Shown here one piece after another: positions 1 to 14,500 of a stretch of 64,000 bases of DNA. This DNA comes from Fragum whitleyi (lineage: Eukaryota; Mollusca; Bivalvia; Cardiida; Cardiidae): NCBI GenBank assembly GCA_948146395.1, contig OX411558.1, positions 33,279,350 through 33,343,349 of the forward strand, given 5' to 3'. Both the position numbers and the translations under genes were made by a program. Positions within the stretch are counted from its first letter, which is position 1, and every line of letters begins with the position of its first letter. Below the pieces are notes generated by a model that saw only the letters and a list, made by a program, of their open reading frames with translations, did no database searches and had not been told where the DNA came from.

Positions 1-196
1 TTTGTCTCTCACCAATGGGTTGATAAATCGTAGACCTATGCGTGATAGCAGCTAGAGGCTAGGAAAGAATGTGATGGTTGTACTGGTGAGAGAAATACCA
101 GGAATCCATTGTTAGGTGCTCCAGCCGCCGGGATATAACTTGACTGAAATAATGTTGAAAGCGGGGTTAAACTCCATGCAATCAATCAATCAATCC
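1..196 (+). repeat. tRNA-derived SINE, head cut by window edge
   Basis: It matches the body and tail of the SINE at 36646 (TTTGTCT-x-TCACCAATGGG, GGAATCCATTGTTAGGTGCT, GTTGAAAGCGG) and ends in a run of AATC units. The tRNA-like head would lie left of the window. Confidence 0.85.
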
Positions 197-342
197 ACCG
201 TCTTTCCATACATCAATCCATCCGTCCTTCTATCCGTCCATCCATCCATCTGTCCGTCCATCCGTCCATTCGTTTGTTTGTAATTTCGTTCGTTAGTTAG
301 TTCGTCCGTCCGTCTGTTTGTCCGTCTGTCCGTCCGCCTGTC
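178..342 (+). repeat. Simple repeat (AATC then TCCA/TCCG/TCTG units)
   Basis: This degenerate tetranucleotide tract begins in the SINE tail and runs through CCAT, TCCG and TCTG units. It resembles the TCCG/TCTG tracts at the left ends of the pearl-like elements elsewhere in the window. Confidence 0.8.
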
Positions 343-2488
343 TTACTAACCGACTTTGAATTCAAACGTCAGTCGGTCATGGAACATTCTTAGTACCATA
401 AAAAATCTTCAGTTTGAACACTTTGTATTTAAACAGGTCAATTAGCCCAAATGGAATACCTTTTCACTGTTTTCAACAAGGTGAAAGGGTTTATCTAACA
501 AATAATCGATAATGACACCACTTGTCATTCAAGAATCAATATTCCCTAATTAGGGAATGTCATTAGGCATCTAAGGAAAATTGTAACATGCCGAAATATT
601 TTGTTATAGTGTTACAGATATTGTTTGGTTATATAATGACTAAATTTTGAGTGATTGGAAAAGACTATCAATGCCGATTTACCGAACGATTTTGTTCGCA
701 TAAACAAACAAAACATAAACATTTTTTTTATATAATAATAAGATATTAAAAAAAAAATAATCAGGATTTAATAAAAACAAGATAAATCAGTGGTAAAAAT
801 GATAAATGTTCGCAAAAAATCAACCAAATCGATGTTATTCCTTTTTGATAGTGGTGTTTTCAAAGCATGTTAATTAATTCTAAATTCGTGTTATTTTCTT
901 TATAAACATGTTTTCTGGAAAGTTTGAATGATTTACTTTTCAAAAATGTATTGTTTTGATACCTTTTTCCTCAAGTAAAGCGAAAAAAGTGATTTGGATT
1001 GAGCAATATTTACATAAATTAAATAGAGCGAGGCGATTCAACGCCAACCATTTTTATTGGCTTGTGGGCTATGACGTCATTCCGAAGTTCCCTATGAATA
1101 TATAGGCACTTACAAAAGTGTTGCACTGACCCCTCCATATATAGGATAAAGGTGATAAGTGGACTGTGACAAAAGCGTTGTTGAATGATCAAAACGTCGT
1201 AACCATAAGCTGTAGTTTTGATGTTATGATCAATGACATTTTTCAAAAGAGGACTTATTTCTATTAAACACATGCATAAACCAGTTAATTGCAGTTAGGC
1301 CATTGTTATCCAGTCAGATAATCTAAAAATCAATGAACAGATTCAAAATCAGTAAGAGATCTGGAATATTGTAGCTACATCTAAAAATCATACTTATGAT
1401 TAACCCTTTTTTTGTCTTTGACCCTTTAAAAATTTGTTTTGACCCCAAGGGCTTAATGGTTAAGGGGTCAATGACTCCCTTATTACAAGCACTAGCATGA
1501 GCCCTGATATAAGGAAATAAAAAAGTTGAATTGAAATGTTAGGATCATTCTGAGAATTGTACATAATCAAACTATGAATCAATGAAATATTTCTAAAAAG
1601 ACAAAAAATATAGATTTTAAATGATAAAGATAAACCCAGTAAGGTTTAGAAACATCATTTGTACAAAACTTGTACATCTTTTATGAACAATAATCTATGT
1701 TACTATAGACTATAATTGAGGCCGAGTTGACCGGGCAGAGTTATTTACAATAATGCTTCTTGTACAAAATGTCAATCAAACAATCCCAAAAATAAAATAA
1801 ACTGATAATAAATAGATAAAAAAGCGCGGAGAGTCCTGGTTACACAAAGGTGATACTTGAATAAATACAGTTCACCATAATAAGAGTGAATATTACAAGC
1901 CCTTTGAATAATATAAGTTACAGTACATTCGAAATATCACAAAAAAACCCATATGGCAAATCATTATTTAAGCCTTAAACTAACCCAAAAGCTGATATAT
2001 TTGAGACACTGTATACCCCATGTTTTAACCATCTTAGATTTGATTGATGTGGGGGTTTATTAGAGGCCTTAAATCTTTCTTAAATCACAAAATGAAATTT
2101 GATTTTGACACCAGAAGTGAAGGTGGGCTTATAAAAGAGCATGGGCTTTATTAGAATTCTTACGCTATATGAAATAAGAAGAAATTACATTTAACTTCGT
2201 TTTCGCAATAAAATTCTTGTCTTGTATTTTACTGTGTACATGGATAGTTCCACCTGTTTATTTCACTCAAAATCATCTTTTGCAGGAATGTTCATGCTTT
2301 TGATGTCATGTAATATGGTACCGCATGGGCTTATAAAAGAGTATGGGCTCTATTAGAATTTTTGCGGTTTATGAAATAAGATATTACATGTATACATGTA
2401 GAACATCATTCGCAATAAAATTCATATGTCTTGTTTTTTTTGGTTTCTTTTTCAACCACTTACAAACAAAGATGACCTTGTATTTCAG
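343..2488. other. Upstream intron or 5' flank; no exon seen
   Basis: AT-rich sequence with no cysteine-rich reading frame. It holds part of a palindromic MITE near 1101-1134 (one arm of the 40355 family) and a stretch near 1390-1505 related to the AACACGAGCCCTG element. Because exon 1 needs a phase 1 intron upstream, this is most likely intron. Confidence 0.6.
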
Positions 2489-2582
2489 GACAATGTAACT
2501 GTGCGACTGACTGTATAAGCAGCTGTGGTGCAGGACAATACTTCACTGGTGGAACTTGTGTCACATGTCCTCAAGGAAAATA
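2489..2582 (+). CDS. Exon 1 (first visible), Cys-rich repeat protein
   Basis: The acceptor is tatttcag and the donor gtgagt. The upstream intron is phase 1, so an earlier exon must lie left of the window or remain undetected; the downstream intron is phase 2, inside a Tyr codon. Thirty full codons hold six cysteines (QCNCATDCISSC, then GAGQY, then CVTCPQGK). The cluster of four close cysteines at the start differs from the later repeats and may be a module edge. A damaged copy of this exon lies 114 bases downstream. Confidence 0.82.
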
Positions 2583-5500
2583 GTGAGTACAATACATATA
2601 TGTTTAATGTAACTGTGCGACTGACTGTATAAGCAGCTGTGGGGCAGGACAGTACTTCACTGGTGGAACCTGTGTCACATGTCCTCAAGGAAAATAGTGA
2701 GTACAATATATAAATATCTCAGGGCTTGTGTTAGCTTTATAAATCTGGGAGTCATTGACCCCTTGACCATAAAATTCTGGGGGTCAAAACTGGTTTTGAA
2801 GGGGTGAAAAGAGCAAAACATGAGAACTTATCAGTCTTTAAAGTAATCTATATAACTGAAACAACATAAACAATAAAGTGTAGACACACTTTATTGTTTA
2901 TGTTGTTTCAGTTATATAGATATTTTGAAATGGTATGAAATTAAACAATTAATCAGTATAAATTTTTATATTGCATAAGTTGCACCTTTGTAAATTCAGT
3001 AGGTGAAAATGACCCCCTGCAGGAATTTTTTTGAGGGTCAAAATTGGGTTTTTTTTAGAGTCAAAACCCTGGTTTGAGGGTCAAACATCAGCCCTGTATC
3101 TTCAATGAGTACCCACATCATAAGGTTTCGTTGAGAAATATAGATTTTAGACTAGCTTTAACCCCTTTTTTCTGTACCTCTGTCAACATGCAAGGAACTG
3201 ACTGTGATTGGGTGGAAAATATGACTTTTATAGGCAGACCAAACCACAGGAATTTTACTGAGCAAAAAATTAACTTCATGTTGCTCCTCACCACCCAGGT
3301 GTATAAATGGGTACCTATGAGAATTGTAAGTCAAAGTGCTGTGGCAGACGAAGGTGCCATGTGTAAACAGCTGACCTGCAGTTCGGGGAGTTGTGTGTGT
3401 GTGTTAAAGTGTAAAGTCATGTGAATCAGGGCTCGTGTTTGACCCTTAAACCAGGGTTTTGACTCCCATAAATCTGAAAATATCATAATTTGACCCCTTG
3501 AAATTTCTCCCAAGGGGGTCATTTTGACCCCCTTGAGAGGAATTACTAAGGGTCAAAACATGTTTTTTGTCACAAGTTTCTTTTTAAGGTTTTACATATT
3601 AATTACTTGTTTCATATCATTACTAGAAACAGTTAAACTGACTCTTAAATATGTAAAATTCTACTGATGATTTGCTTTTTTCTGTCTTTTTGACCCCTGT
3701 AAATTCAGATTTGACCCCCAGAATTTCTTAGGTGAGGAGTCAATGACTCCCCAATATCAAACACTAACACGAGCCCTGTGAATATCGTAAAAGAAGACTA
3801 TAAAGCCAATCTTTAACTATAACATGTTAGATATGAAAATTTGAGCTTATTGAAGCATTGCACCTACATAGATGGATTTTACAATAACTTAATAGCATGA
3901 TTGCTCACAGTCATAATATGATGTTCCATTTGAAAATATATATTAAGCTTTAAGATCACAGGTCAAGTTCAAATGTTAATTTGTTAATGTAGAGTATTCA
4001 TGTATACTGGAAACTTGAAAATCAATTGTCGATTTGATTATTACAGCATCAAAACCACCAAACATCTACCTGTGATGTACTCTTATTTGTGTGATGGACA
4101 TATTTAAATTTATTTGTGGTTAAAGGGTCTATCCACACCTATTATCTACCTATTTAATAATTTATGATCAACACACACATTTACTATATATAGGAATCAA
4201 TATTGTCCTTAAAATCAGGAAGATTTATAACGGCCATTATCAACAACCAGGGGGCAGGGCATAACTATTATATGCGCTTTTACGTATATGTAGGCATTCA
4301 GAGTAGTTTTGCATTGAGCTCTGACATTGACAGATACTGTTCTTTATGTTGCATAATTTCAGTTGACTGCATCTTACTTTTTGCTGTGTTGATTATAACA
4401 TAGGGACCAGTTAAAAGTTGTAAGCTGTCAAGCTTCGATGGATCTTTATTTCAGACAGTAAATTTAGTAAACTTTGAAGCCAATGTAAAAAAACAACAAC
4501 CCATAATAAAAAAATCACTGATGCAAGTGGAAGAAAATTTGTATGACTTTGATGAGTGTTACTTTCATAAGAGAGTCAGGGACATAGGCACTAAATATAT
4601 GTGAATCCTGCAATCCTGCAGCCTAGGCACAACCCTGTATAAAGAAAAGTTAAATACTGTCCTCTGTCTGCTCCTTGAGTACCAGTACCAGTTAACCCTT
4701 TGCTGTTTAATCCCTGCTTTTTACGTGCCTGTGATTTTATGATTGAGAAAACAGTGTGAAAAAAGTAGAAATTGCTTCTGATAAGCAATTTCTTCTTTTT
4801 CCACACAATTTTCTACCCTACTGAATGGTTATTTTTCAAATTAAATCTACTTTTAATTTTCGTCTGCAAAACCTTTAAATTTGGACAGGTCTAAAATTTT
4901 GTAATACAGGAAAGGGTTAAAATTCTAAACCAGTAGGAAAATTATATAAAATACAGCGCACAAACAGAATATTTAAGTAAAAAATCTACCATCCATGTTC
5001 TCAACTTACAATACAAATATTTGTAGTTTGAATTTAAACTTCTTCTAAAGTATCTACCAGGATAATACCTTAGACAAATATTTTATCTTTACTTCAGACA
5101 AATACAAAGGGTGCTACCTACATATTAAGAAACCTTTTAATGTATTATAAAAAACTGTTATTAATTCTAAGGGAATTTCAATTAAATCAATAAAAGAAAA
5201 TCAACAATAGACTATAAACTGTTGTGAAATTAAACTTACATACCCTTATGCAACAACCAAATTTTGAAGACTGATAGTCATGGCACCTAACCTCTTACAA
5301 TCTGTTATTTCAGTACAGTCATCAGAACAAGTTTCTTGAAAATATTGTGTGCAAAAGAGAAAACTGCTTTTTAAATATTTTTTTCTTTGTATCTAAGTTT
5401 TAATTTATTCAAATTAAGCTCCTTTGGCCAAGATACCTTTGGGGCTATAGTCAGTTTCTGTAAGGTCTTCATCTGTCAAATCTGTGACATCCTAATTTTT

Positions 5501-8500
5501 TTTCTTTGAAAATCTTCTCCTAAGAAACTATGACAAAGAAGATTTCAACAAGATTTTATAGCAATAATGGTAAGGTATTCCTTTATCATGCTAAATAGAA
5601 TTAACAATCATTGCAATAGGATGTAAAACATGCCTTTCAGTTTACATTATACTGAAAGTACAAGAGATATTGGCAAGGAGTGTGCCAGTGATCTGCTCTA
5701 ATGGGACATACTTAGTAAACAAACATCTCTTGTTTTCATATGGTTATCATTATAAAATTGAACATTATTTACCAAGATCCCGTAGGATAGATTTCAACCA
5801 AAGTTTACAAGAAATGATTTTTGGGTGAAAATCAGGCACTGTAGCATTGACGCTTGTTGAACTTTTGCAATGTCCAAGTCCACGTTTTTGTTCTATCAAT
5901 ATTCATCCCAGAGGCTTTATATAATACAGAAACATCATGGTATAGGATTTCATTTGAGACCAACACCCATTTCAAAATGACCTTGAGAAAGAGACCTTAA
6001 CAGTGTTCCCAAAAACCCTCAAATGGGGGTGATTTACCCCCAAATTGAAGCTTGTACCCCCTATTTTTGCAAGCAGCTTTCTTTGACTCATATAGAGGGG
6101 GTACATGCATGCTGTAAAAGACCAATTTTTACCCCAAAAATCGAAGCAGCAGTGGGAACACTGCTTAAACCTTAAAAAACAAAAACAAAAAAACTGAAAC
6201 CAAAAACTTGAACCAAAAACCTTATTAAAGAAACATGAACCTTGCTTATTGTTTCTGTTTATGCCTTTTTATACGCCCGTCGAAGACGGGACGTATTATG
6301 GGATCACCCGTGGCGTCCGGCGTCCGGTTGTCCCGGCGTCCGGGCGTCCGGGTGTCCGGGCGTCCGGGCGTCCGGGCGTCCGGCGGCGTCCACTTCTTTG
6401 TCCGGAGCATAACTCTGTCACTTGAAGTCCGATTGACTTCAAACTTGGCAATTATATTCTTCTCATCATTGCGGAGTGCAGTGCACAAGAACCATAACTC
6501 TACCTGGTTTTTTTTTTTGAGTTATTGCCCTTTGTTGTTTTTCAGACTTGAATCTTGTCCGGAGTATATCTCTTAAAGTATTATAGCTAGGATCATGAAA
6601 CTTCATGGGTGTATAGACCTCACCAAGGGGGAGTGCAGTGCACAAGAACCATAACTCTACATGGCCTATTTTTTGAGTTATTGCCCTTTGTTGTTTTTCA
6701 TACTAGAATCTTGTCCGGAGTATATCTCTTAAAGTATAATAGCTAGGATCATGAAACTTCATGGGTGTATAGATCTCACCAAGGGGGAGTGCAGTGCATA
6801 AGAACCATAACTCTACCTGGCCTATTTTTTGAGTTATTGCCCTTTGTTGTTTTTCATACTAGAATATTGTCCGGAGTTTATCTCTTAAAGTATAAAAGCT
6901 AGGATCAAAAACTTCATGGGTGTATAGATCTCACCAAGGGGGAGTGTAGTGCACAAGAACCATAACTCTACCTGGCCTATTTTTTGAGTTATTGCCCTTT
7001 GTTGTTTTTCAGACTTGAATCTTGTCCGGAGTATATCTGTAAAAGTATAATAGCTAGGATCATGAAACTGCATGGGTGTATAGATCTAACCAAGGGGTAG
7101 TGCAGTGTACAATAACCATAAGTCTACCAGGCCTATTTTTTGAGTTATTGCACTTTGTTTTTTTTCAGACTTGAATCTTGTCCGGAGTATATCTGTAAAA
7201 GTATAATAGCTAGGATCATGAAACTTCATGGGTGTATTGATGTCATCAAGGGGGAGTGCAGTGCACAAGAACCATAACTCTACCTGGCCTATTTTTTGAG
7301 TTATTGCCCTTTGTCGTTTTTCAGACTTGAATCTTGTCCGGAGTATATCTGTAAAAGTATAATAGCTAGGATAATGAAACTACATGGGTGCAAAAAATAT
7401 TCATTCAAAATAACCTCAGTTCTATTCAAACCCCCAGTTTATACTAAGCAGTGTGACGGGCGTATCTTGTGACAATTTGGCACCTTGTTCTTAGGATACC
7501 ATAACTTCATAAACACACTCACCAGGTAATAGACTTTCTTTCACCAATGATTCAATTGCTTTAAAATTTGACATTGGCCTTGACCTTTTATGTACTTATA
7601 AAAACTTTAACAAAAAATTTTAAGTCATTAATTCATTCATCAACTACAAATGAATACCTATATTTTGCAAGAGAGATAACTCTAATCTCAATGACAGGAG
7701 AGCTGAAGTTTTCTCAGAACCCAAGAAGCAGATTGATGAATCACACGAACTTGAGTCTAGACATCCTGCTCTGCTTTCAGGATGACAAAACGGTACAAAC
7801 AGTGTGCAAATTATACTCTGCTTTGCATGTGCACTTGCATGCAAAGCGGGGTTGAATAGGCAAACTGTTTTGCACTGTTTTGTTATCCTGAATGTAGGAC
7901 AGGTTTTAACATTGTCTCATCAAATTATAGATTTTTTTCTTTAAGATTGAGCGAATTATCACTATTGCTGATTTAGAGCTCTGTTGAAAGAAGTATATTT
8001 CAAAGTAATAATATTACAAAAAAAAACCAAACTTACAGTGTAGAAGCCAGCTATTTTCATAAAGGTGTGAGATTTGGAGAGAAAAAAGAGCTGGGTTGTA
8101 TTTAAATTGATTAACATTTGCTAGTGTCATTCTAAGATGCATGAGATTTTTATGCCCCCGCATCGATAGATCGGGGGCATATTGTTTTACTCATGTCCGT
8201 CTGTCTGACCGTCTGTCTGTCTGTCTGTCTGCCTGTCCGTCTGTCTGTCCGAAAACTTAACCTTGCCAATATCTTCAAGCCTATTCAAGATACAAAGCTA
8301 ATATTTGGCATGATGATAGATCTCAATGATCCGCATCCGCTGGTACCAAAGTCAAGGTCATGTGACAAGGTCAAGGTCATCTGTCAAGGTCAAACGTCCG
8401 AAAACTTAACCTGAAAACTTAACCTTGCCAATATCTTCAAGCCTATTCAAGATACAAAGCTAATATTTGACATGATGATAGATCTCAATGATCTGCATCC

Positions 8501-11500
8501 GCTGGTTCCAAAGTCAAGGTCATGTGACAAGGTCAAGGTCATCTGTCAAGGTCAAACTTTGAAAAAAAATGCTGTTACGGGGGCATTCGTGTTTCACAAA
8601 CACATCTTGTTTTCCTATAGTGAAGATTTAAATGAAAGAAGGGCCATATTAATCCTCTGGCATTAGCCATTTCTAGTAATTATTTCAACACTAGATTTGT
8701 GTTTAAACTTATTAAGACTTGCCTTTACATGCAAATTTCAAGTGCTTAATTCAATGGAATAAAATGCACTAACTAATGTACTTAAATTTGGCCAGAATGT
8801 TCTTTAGGTGACCCTCTTTAAAAATTGTTTTGGAAATTTTGAATGTCACCCCCCCATAGGGCCTGGCAAGACAGACTTATTTTGACCCTAAAACCTTTAC
8901 ACTTCTTCTTCTACTGAATTGCTTGGCCAATTTCAATGAAATTTGGCTAGAATATTCTTTGTGTGAACTCTTTAAAAAATTTCTTGTGAAGTTTTGATTG
9001 ATCCCAGATATGGGCATGGCAGGCTGGGGCTTGTTAATATCGGTACGGTAGGGGAGAGCTTCCTGCTGGACCGATCATATTCATGTGAGTCAGGTTTAGG
9101 ACCGTTCTGTTTAACATACAAATGTAGAATTACACAATATTTTTTCCAACTTAAAGCATACTTAATCTAATTTCAATTGATTCAAATCATGTTAATGAAA
9201 GGGAAAGAAATTTAAAAAAAATAACAGATTCTTTCTTTTTAGATATTTAAAATATTTCTTAGTAGAAACAAGAACAAAATTTTGTAACATTTAGCATGTA
9301 TGGTACTAATGTAAAGATCCAATAGAAGATAAATACAAAATTGTTTGATCACCAGCTGAGAGTTCTATTGGAAAAAAATATCCTTTTAACTTTTAAATTA
9401 CATGGTCTAAATTCTTTTGAAAGGCTTAATGAAATCCCTTACAAAAATAGGTAGACCTTCTGTATTGAAGAATGAATGCTTTTGTGCTAGAAGGTAAAGA
9501 ACATTAAATTTGTTCTTTTTCTGGCCCTGAGTTGATAAATCTTTCTCAGAGCTACTGATAGAGGGGGTATTTTGATTTTCAGATTTAAATTTTCATTGTT
9601 CATAACCAAAATCATATGTTGTTGGCACTCATTTGAAACGTCTCATCGAGACAATTCAAATTAGTACCCGCAACATTGGGTTTCATTTGGAAATAAAAAT
9701 CTTAAACTGGCTTTCCTCCCTCTTATCTTTCTGGTTTCTTAGTTTAATCCAATCCCATTTAATCGGGCTTTTTGGCACCATTGAAGAAAGAAGCTTCAGT
9801 GATGTCTCAGAGGTACCCATAATGGGGGTAAAGCCAGTTTAAAATTCTTATTTCTCAAAGAAATCCTCTGTTGTTGGTACTCATTTGAATTGTCTTGAAA
9901 AGTACCAACAACATTGGGTGTGTGCTACAATTAAATACTTTGACCTAAAATCCAAAATACCTCCCTCTCACTGTAGCTCTGTAGGTCTTCAACTTCTTTG
10001 AACCAAAAACAGTTTGAAATTTTGGTGAAATACTATCGAAATGGTGTAAATACTAGTGAAATGACACCCCCTCCCCCTTTTGAATGTTCAAACCCCCTTT
10101 ACAGGAAAGTCAGAAATCTTGTATTTGTCACAGAAGAGGTTCAGTTAACATATTTTTTTACCAAAATCCGTTAAAGTGAAGCTAAATTAAGTTAATTCAA
10201 TTCTAAATGAATATGATTACTGTGCACCCAATTTGGGTTTTAAGGACAGGGGGGTATTTATGACACTTGAATGTCGCACTTGGCATTCAGCCATGTAATT
10301 ATAAAATATCTAGATGGTTTTATAATCAATAGCCAATACATCAATACAATACCTGGCCAAATCTTCCCTGTATTCTTTTCTTTATTCTTTAAAAACATTA
10401 AACCCCTTAATCTGTTCATAAACATTTATTCATTACCAAACATTTAATCTTGCATTAAATGAAAGAAGGTAGAGCAACAACAGGGTAGAATAGGGTTGAA
10501 TCATTGATTGAAAAAGTGATATGTAATTTGTACTTTCAATACTATAACATAAATGTATATTTCGATATACAAGTCGACCTAACGTATTTCCCCTAATAAT
10601 AGTGCCCTCCCAAATAAAACCCACTTCAAATGCCTAAAATTTAAGAACTTATTGAGACTTCTTCTCTAGTTTGATGTCAATTTCAAAATTGTTTAGAGGA
10701 AATTTAACTCAAATTAAAAGGAAAAGGGGCCCAAAAGACATAATTTTAATGTTTTTAAACAAGAAATTGCATGGTAAATAAAAGCTTCCTGACCATGTTT
10801 TGTATAGCCCCTTGGAGCGCTTATCAGGAGAAATATGTGTTTAGGAAACACATAAGGGACCACATGGGAGATACCATAAAGTAAATATGACCTGTCAGGG
10901 GAGTGTAGGACAAAACCCCACCAGGACAAAACCCCACCGGGACAAAACCCCACCAGACAAAACCCCACCAGGACAAAACCCCATCACGACAAAACCCCAC
11001 CAGGACAAAACCCCACCATTATATATTATAGTGTAAGTGTTATGAAAGAGTATTTAATTTATTCCTATAAAACCAAGTAGTCCAAGTGGCAATTAAGATG
11101 GACATTATTAAAATGAAGTTTAAAATATAGCGAAAAACATTCTGTCCTTTAACTGAATTGTTTCTTCGTTTGAATGAGGTTTTACACCAATTTTAGCAAT
11201 CCCTCAGTTATATTGAAGTGATTGGAGCACCAATGAATGATTCTGGTATTCCTCATACCAGTTTTACCATTGCATCCTTCTCTATCTAATATCTACTATT
11301 CCACGTAGGCCTACAATTATCAACCCATTGGTGGGAGACTTATAGTCAGAAATGATGATTGCCATCATCGGGGATTGAAACCGGTGCCTTAAGATTGGTA
11401 GTCTGCATGCGATACTTATCTTGGGCAGTCTTAATAATAGAAAACCAATTGTAAAATAATATGTTTACTCTTTTATGGTTTAAAGGCGAAGGAAATTACT

Positions 11501-14500
11501 ATACATTCGTAACCAGAATATTTTGCGAAGTTTAAACAAAGTCATTGGAGAGAGGGGGAGGGCAGCCGCAAGGTCGAAATAAGAATTTAGAAATATTGAT
11601 ATTCAGGTGATTTTAGACATCATTCACAACTACATTATTTTTTTGTATCTATTGTATAAAAAACATAATTTAATTTATAAAGATTTCACTTAATATATTG
11701 ATATGAATAAGTGGTGGGGTTTTGTCCTACTTGCCAAATATAGTGGTGGGGTTTTGTCTGATGGGGTTTTGTCTGGTGGGGTTTTGTCCTGGTGGGGTTT
11801 TGTCCGTACCCCCCTGTCAGGGACCAGCTGGGACTCTGTAAAATAAATATTTGTAAAAGAGTTAGGGACCATCATAGATCAATCAGAGGTTGTAGTTCTA
11901 AAATTCTTATACAGAAAGGTAGAATGATCATTTAAGATTCCTAAAATCATCAAAGTACTAAAGGTTTCAACCCTTGTCTCCCAGTTTGACCCAGATGGCC
12001 CCTTTTTGCATGGCGTATTACAAATAATAATTGAAGAAAAAAATAGATCCAGCAGAGGTCCAAAACTTATCAAAAATTGAAATTTAGGAAAAGCTTCAAG
12101 GTAAAAAAATCTTTCAACTTTATATAAAAAAAGTGAAAAACCTGAAACCTGGTCAGCAAGCTTTGACCACAGAGTTTAAACAGGGTCAATATTTTTGTAA
12201 CTCCCAGATTGTCCCATTTCATGATTTTGTGTCATATTCATTCAGTGGAAAATCAAGGGGGTCTAATTACAGTTTTGCTCAAGCTTTAGTTACAAAACGT
12301 TAGTTTCACACCATTGATACCGTATACATACATATAGGTGTATTTTCAAAACTGAGCCCATGAACCTATATAGTTATATGGATTTCATGGCTCACTGCAC
12401 AAAATCTACTCATACAAAGATCTGCATTCATTATTCTTACTGAAAAAGATCTACATACATTACAAGGGTGAATGAAAAATTATGTAGACTTGTGTTACAG
12501 AAACTTTGATTTCACAAACTTTGTAAATGACCTAAAAGTTGAAATAATTGGACAATTTTCTTTGCATGCCTTTGTGCTTAAGCCAATATTCCCAAATTCA
12601 GATTGGAAAATTATAGATAATTACTCAAGACTTAAGATATATTATACCCTTATCAATATGGAAATCTTGTCTGTAATGTCAAAATTGCACAATGCTAAAA
12701 TGCTCTTTATGTAGTCTGTATCCCCAGTCCCCAGATTCATGGGGGGCGTAAAGGGCCAAGAAGTCCAGTGGAATTTCTGCTTTGTTAACAACATTTTTGC
12801 ACAGCAACTGAATAATCATAAAACTAGTACAGGTTTTTTTTGGTTAGATTTCAAAGTGTAGATTTGTTGCTATTGTTACTTTATAGTTAAAGGTCAAGGT
12901 CACATTTCAAGATCAAGTCTTTTTGGCTCTACAGTGTGTTGTCCTGGTGGCCTGGCCAGCTATTCTATTTTACTTAGAATAATTTCATCAATGGCAAACC
13001 ATTATTGTCTGGATGTGGTTGTCTATGCATAGAGATCAGTCTTTGAGTTTGTTGTTTGGTAATGGGTTGTAAGAAAAGCCTATAAGGTATCCCTGTGACA
13101 TTTCCAACAATTTGACATGTGCGAGAGGTGAAGACATTTAACAGCATAGACATCTGAATAGTGTAAAATTTTAGAAGATTGCCTAACTATCTACAGATAC
13201 TTTGAGACCTTACTTATCTACAAAATGTGACGGAAATACTTTGGATGGACTGTGCAGATGCACACAGACTTGCTAGAGTCTTTGCTTTGCACACATTTCA
13301 AATTGTTTGAAATGTCACACATAGGCCTATATATATCTAAAACACTACTGGATTACCTTTTTCAGTTGTACAGGAGGAAGTGCCAGTGCTATAGATTGTG
13401 TGGCAGGGACGTATAACGTTAACACAGGATCTTCATCCATAGCTGACTGTCTGGTAAGTTGTCAATCTTGATTATTTAACCCTTGTCATGCTGAATAAAA
13501 TTCTTGGCAAACTTTTCTGGTTTAAGAGGGAAAATCAGGTGGTGAAGACTAAGATCAGTCTGCACCTATGTGCAGGCTGATCTTTGTCTCTAAATACCCC
13601 TATTGTTGTTCAAAAAGTACCTTTGGCTTTGCTAAAGTCTTGGTTGTTCATGTTGACATTGTTGTTAATAATTTGCAAAAGTCTTTTCATTTTGTGATAT
13701 CCTTGGTGTTACACAAGGCATTCAGTTTACTTTTGGAGTACAATTATTCACTATCAAAGGAGCAAGCTTAAAATGCATCTACATGGTATTTGATTTTGAA
13801 TTAAGTTGTTTGTGTATGTTCTTCGTGATAAAAGCTGGTTTGGTGTAGGAGGCCAAAGACAAGGTCATAACTAGAATTCAAATTTAAAAAAAACAAGCAA
13901 AAAAATTTTTGATAATTGTGTTTTCTTATAATTTTATTTGTTTTGGCATTTCTTTACAGAACTGTGCGGCAGGGAAAACTAGTACTGCTGGTTCCTCTGG
14001 ATGTACTGACTGTCCAGCGGGAACCAAATGTCCGTCTGCAGGAACAGCCACACCAACCACATGTCCACTGGGTCACTACTCAAGTTTGGGGTCATCAGAC
14101 TGTACAGCGTGTCCTATTGGTTCTTTTTGTATCAGCAACACTGGTACCCCTGAACCTTGTCCTGCAGGATATTACACCTCTAGTACTGGTTAGTAAACTG
14201 TTACACTTTCATGATTTGATAGATAATAGACTAATCGCTGAATTATTGAATGATTATTTCATTTACTGACACATTAAACATAATTTTAGCATATCATTCA
14301 CACACCAAAACGATTGGTCAGTGCAAAACAGAAGTAACAGCCTTATAATAGGCAGTTTCAACTGTTCCAAACTTACCCTTCAAATTGACTCATTTAGGGG
14401 AATTTACTTTTAACTTTCAAATTTTACTTCCTTTTTGCTGGAACAAAATACAGTCATTGTTTGTTTTGCTTGCTTGATATATTGATCTTCATTTTGTAAA

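Larger units (their letters stand above)
2583..13365 (+). other. Intron 1 (10.8 kb, phase 2), transposon-rich
   Basis: Apart from the repeats listed separately, stretches at about 3780-4690, 4920-6000, 8620-9600, 9940-10900 and 11810-13090 show no recognisable content beyond AT-rich sequence, short repeat fragments and chance reading frames. Two imperfect tandem units near 8760-9020 (TTTGGC-x-AGAAT-x-TTCTTT) look like the core of an old pearl-like element. Confidence 0.7.

Noticed and set aside
3074..3424. 116-codon frame near 3.1-3.4 kb as an exon
   Set aside because: It crosses a MITE end and a SINE fragment; its cysteines do not match the repeat and no splice sites fit exon 1 or 2.
6235..6576. 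Overlapping Arg/Pro-rich frames on both strands near 6.2-6.5 kb
   Set aside because: They come from the CGTCCGG simple tract at the left end of a pearl-like element.
8193..8666. Repeated DLNDPHPLVPKSRSCDK-like frames as a protein family
   Set aside because: They are translations of the two tandem core units of the pearl-like element at 8151-8612.
10880..11020. CRISPR-like array (GGACAAAACCCCACC repeats)
   Set aside because: The units are directly adjacent without unique spacers and a reverse-complement array lies 0.7 kb away; the genome is eukaryotic.
12472..12714. 80-codon plus-strand frame in intron 1 as a small gene
   Set aside because: Low-complexity AT-rich composition, no signal peptide or domain, and no splice or promoter support.
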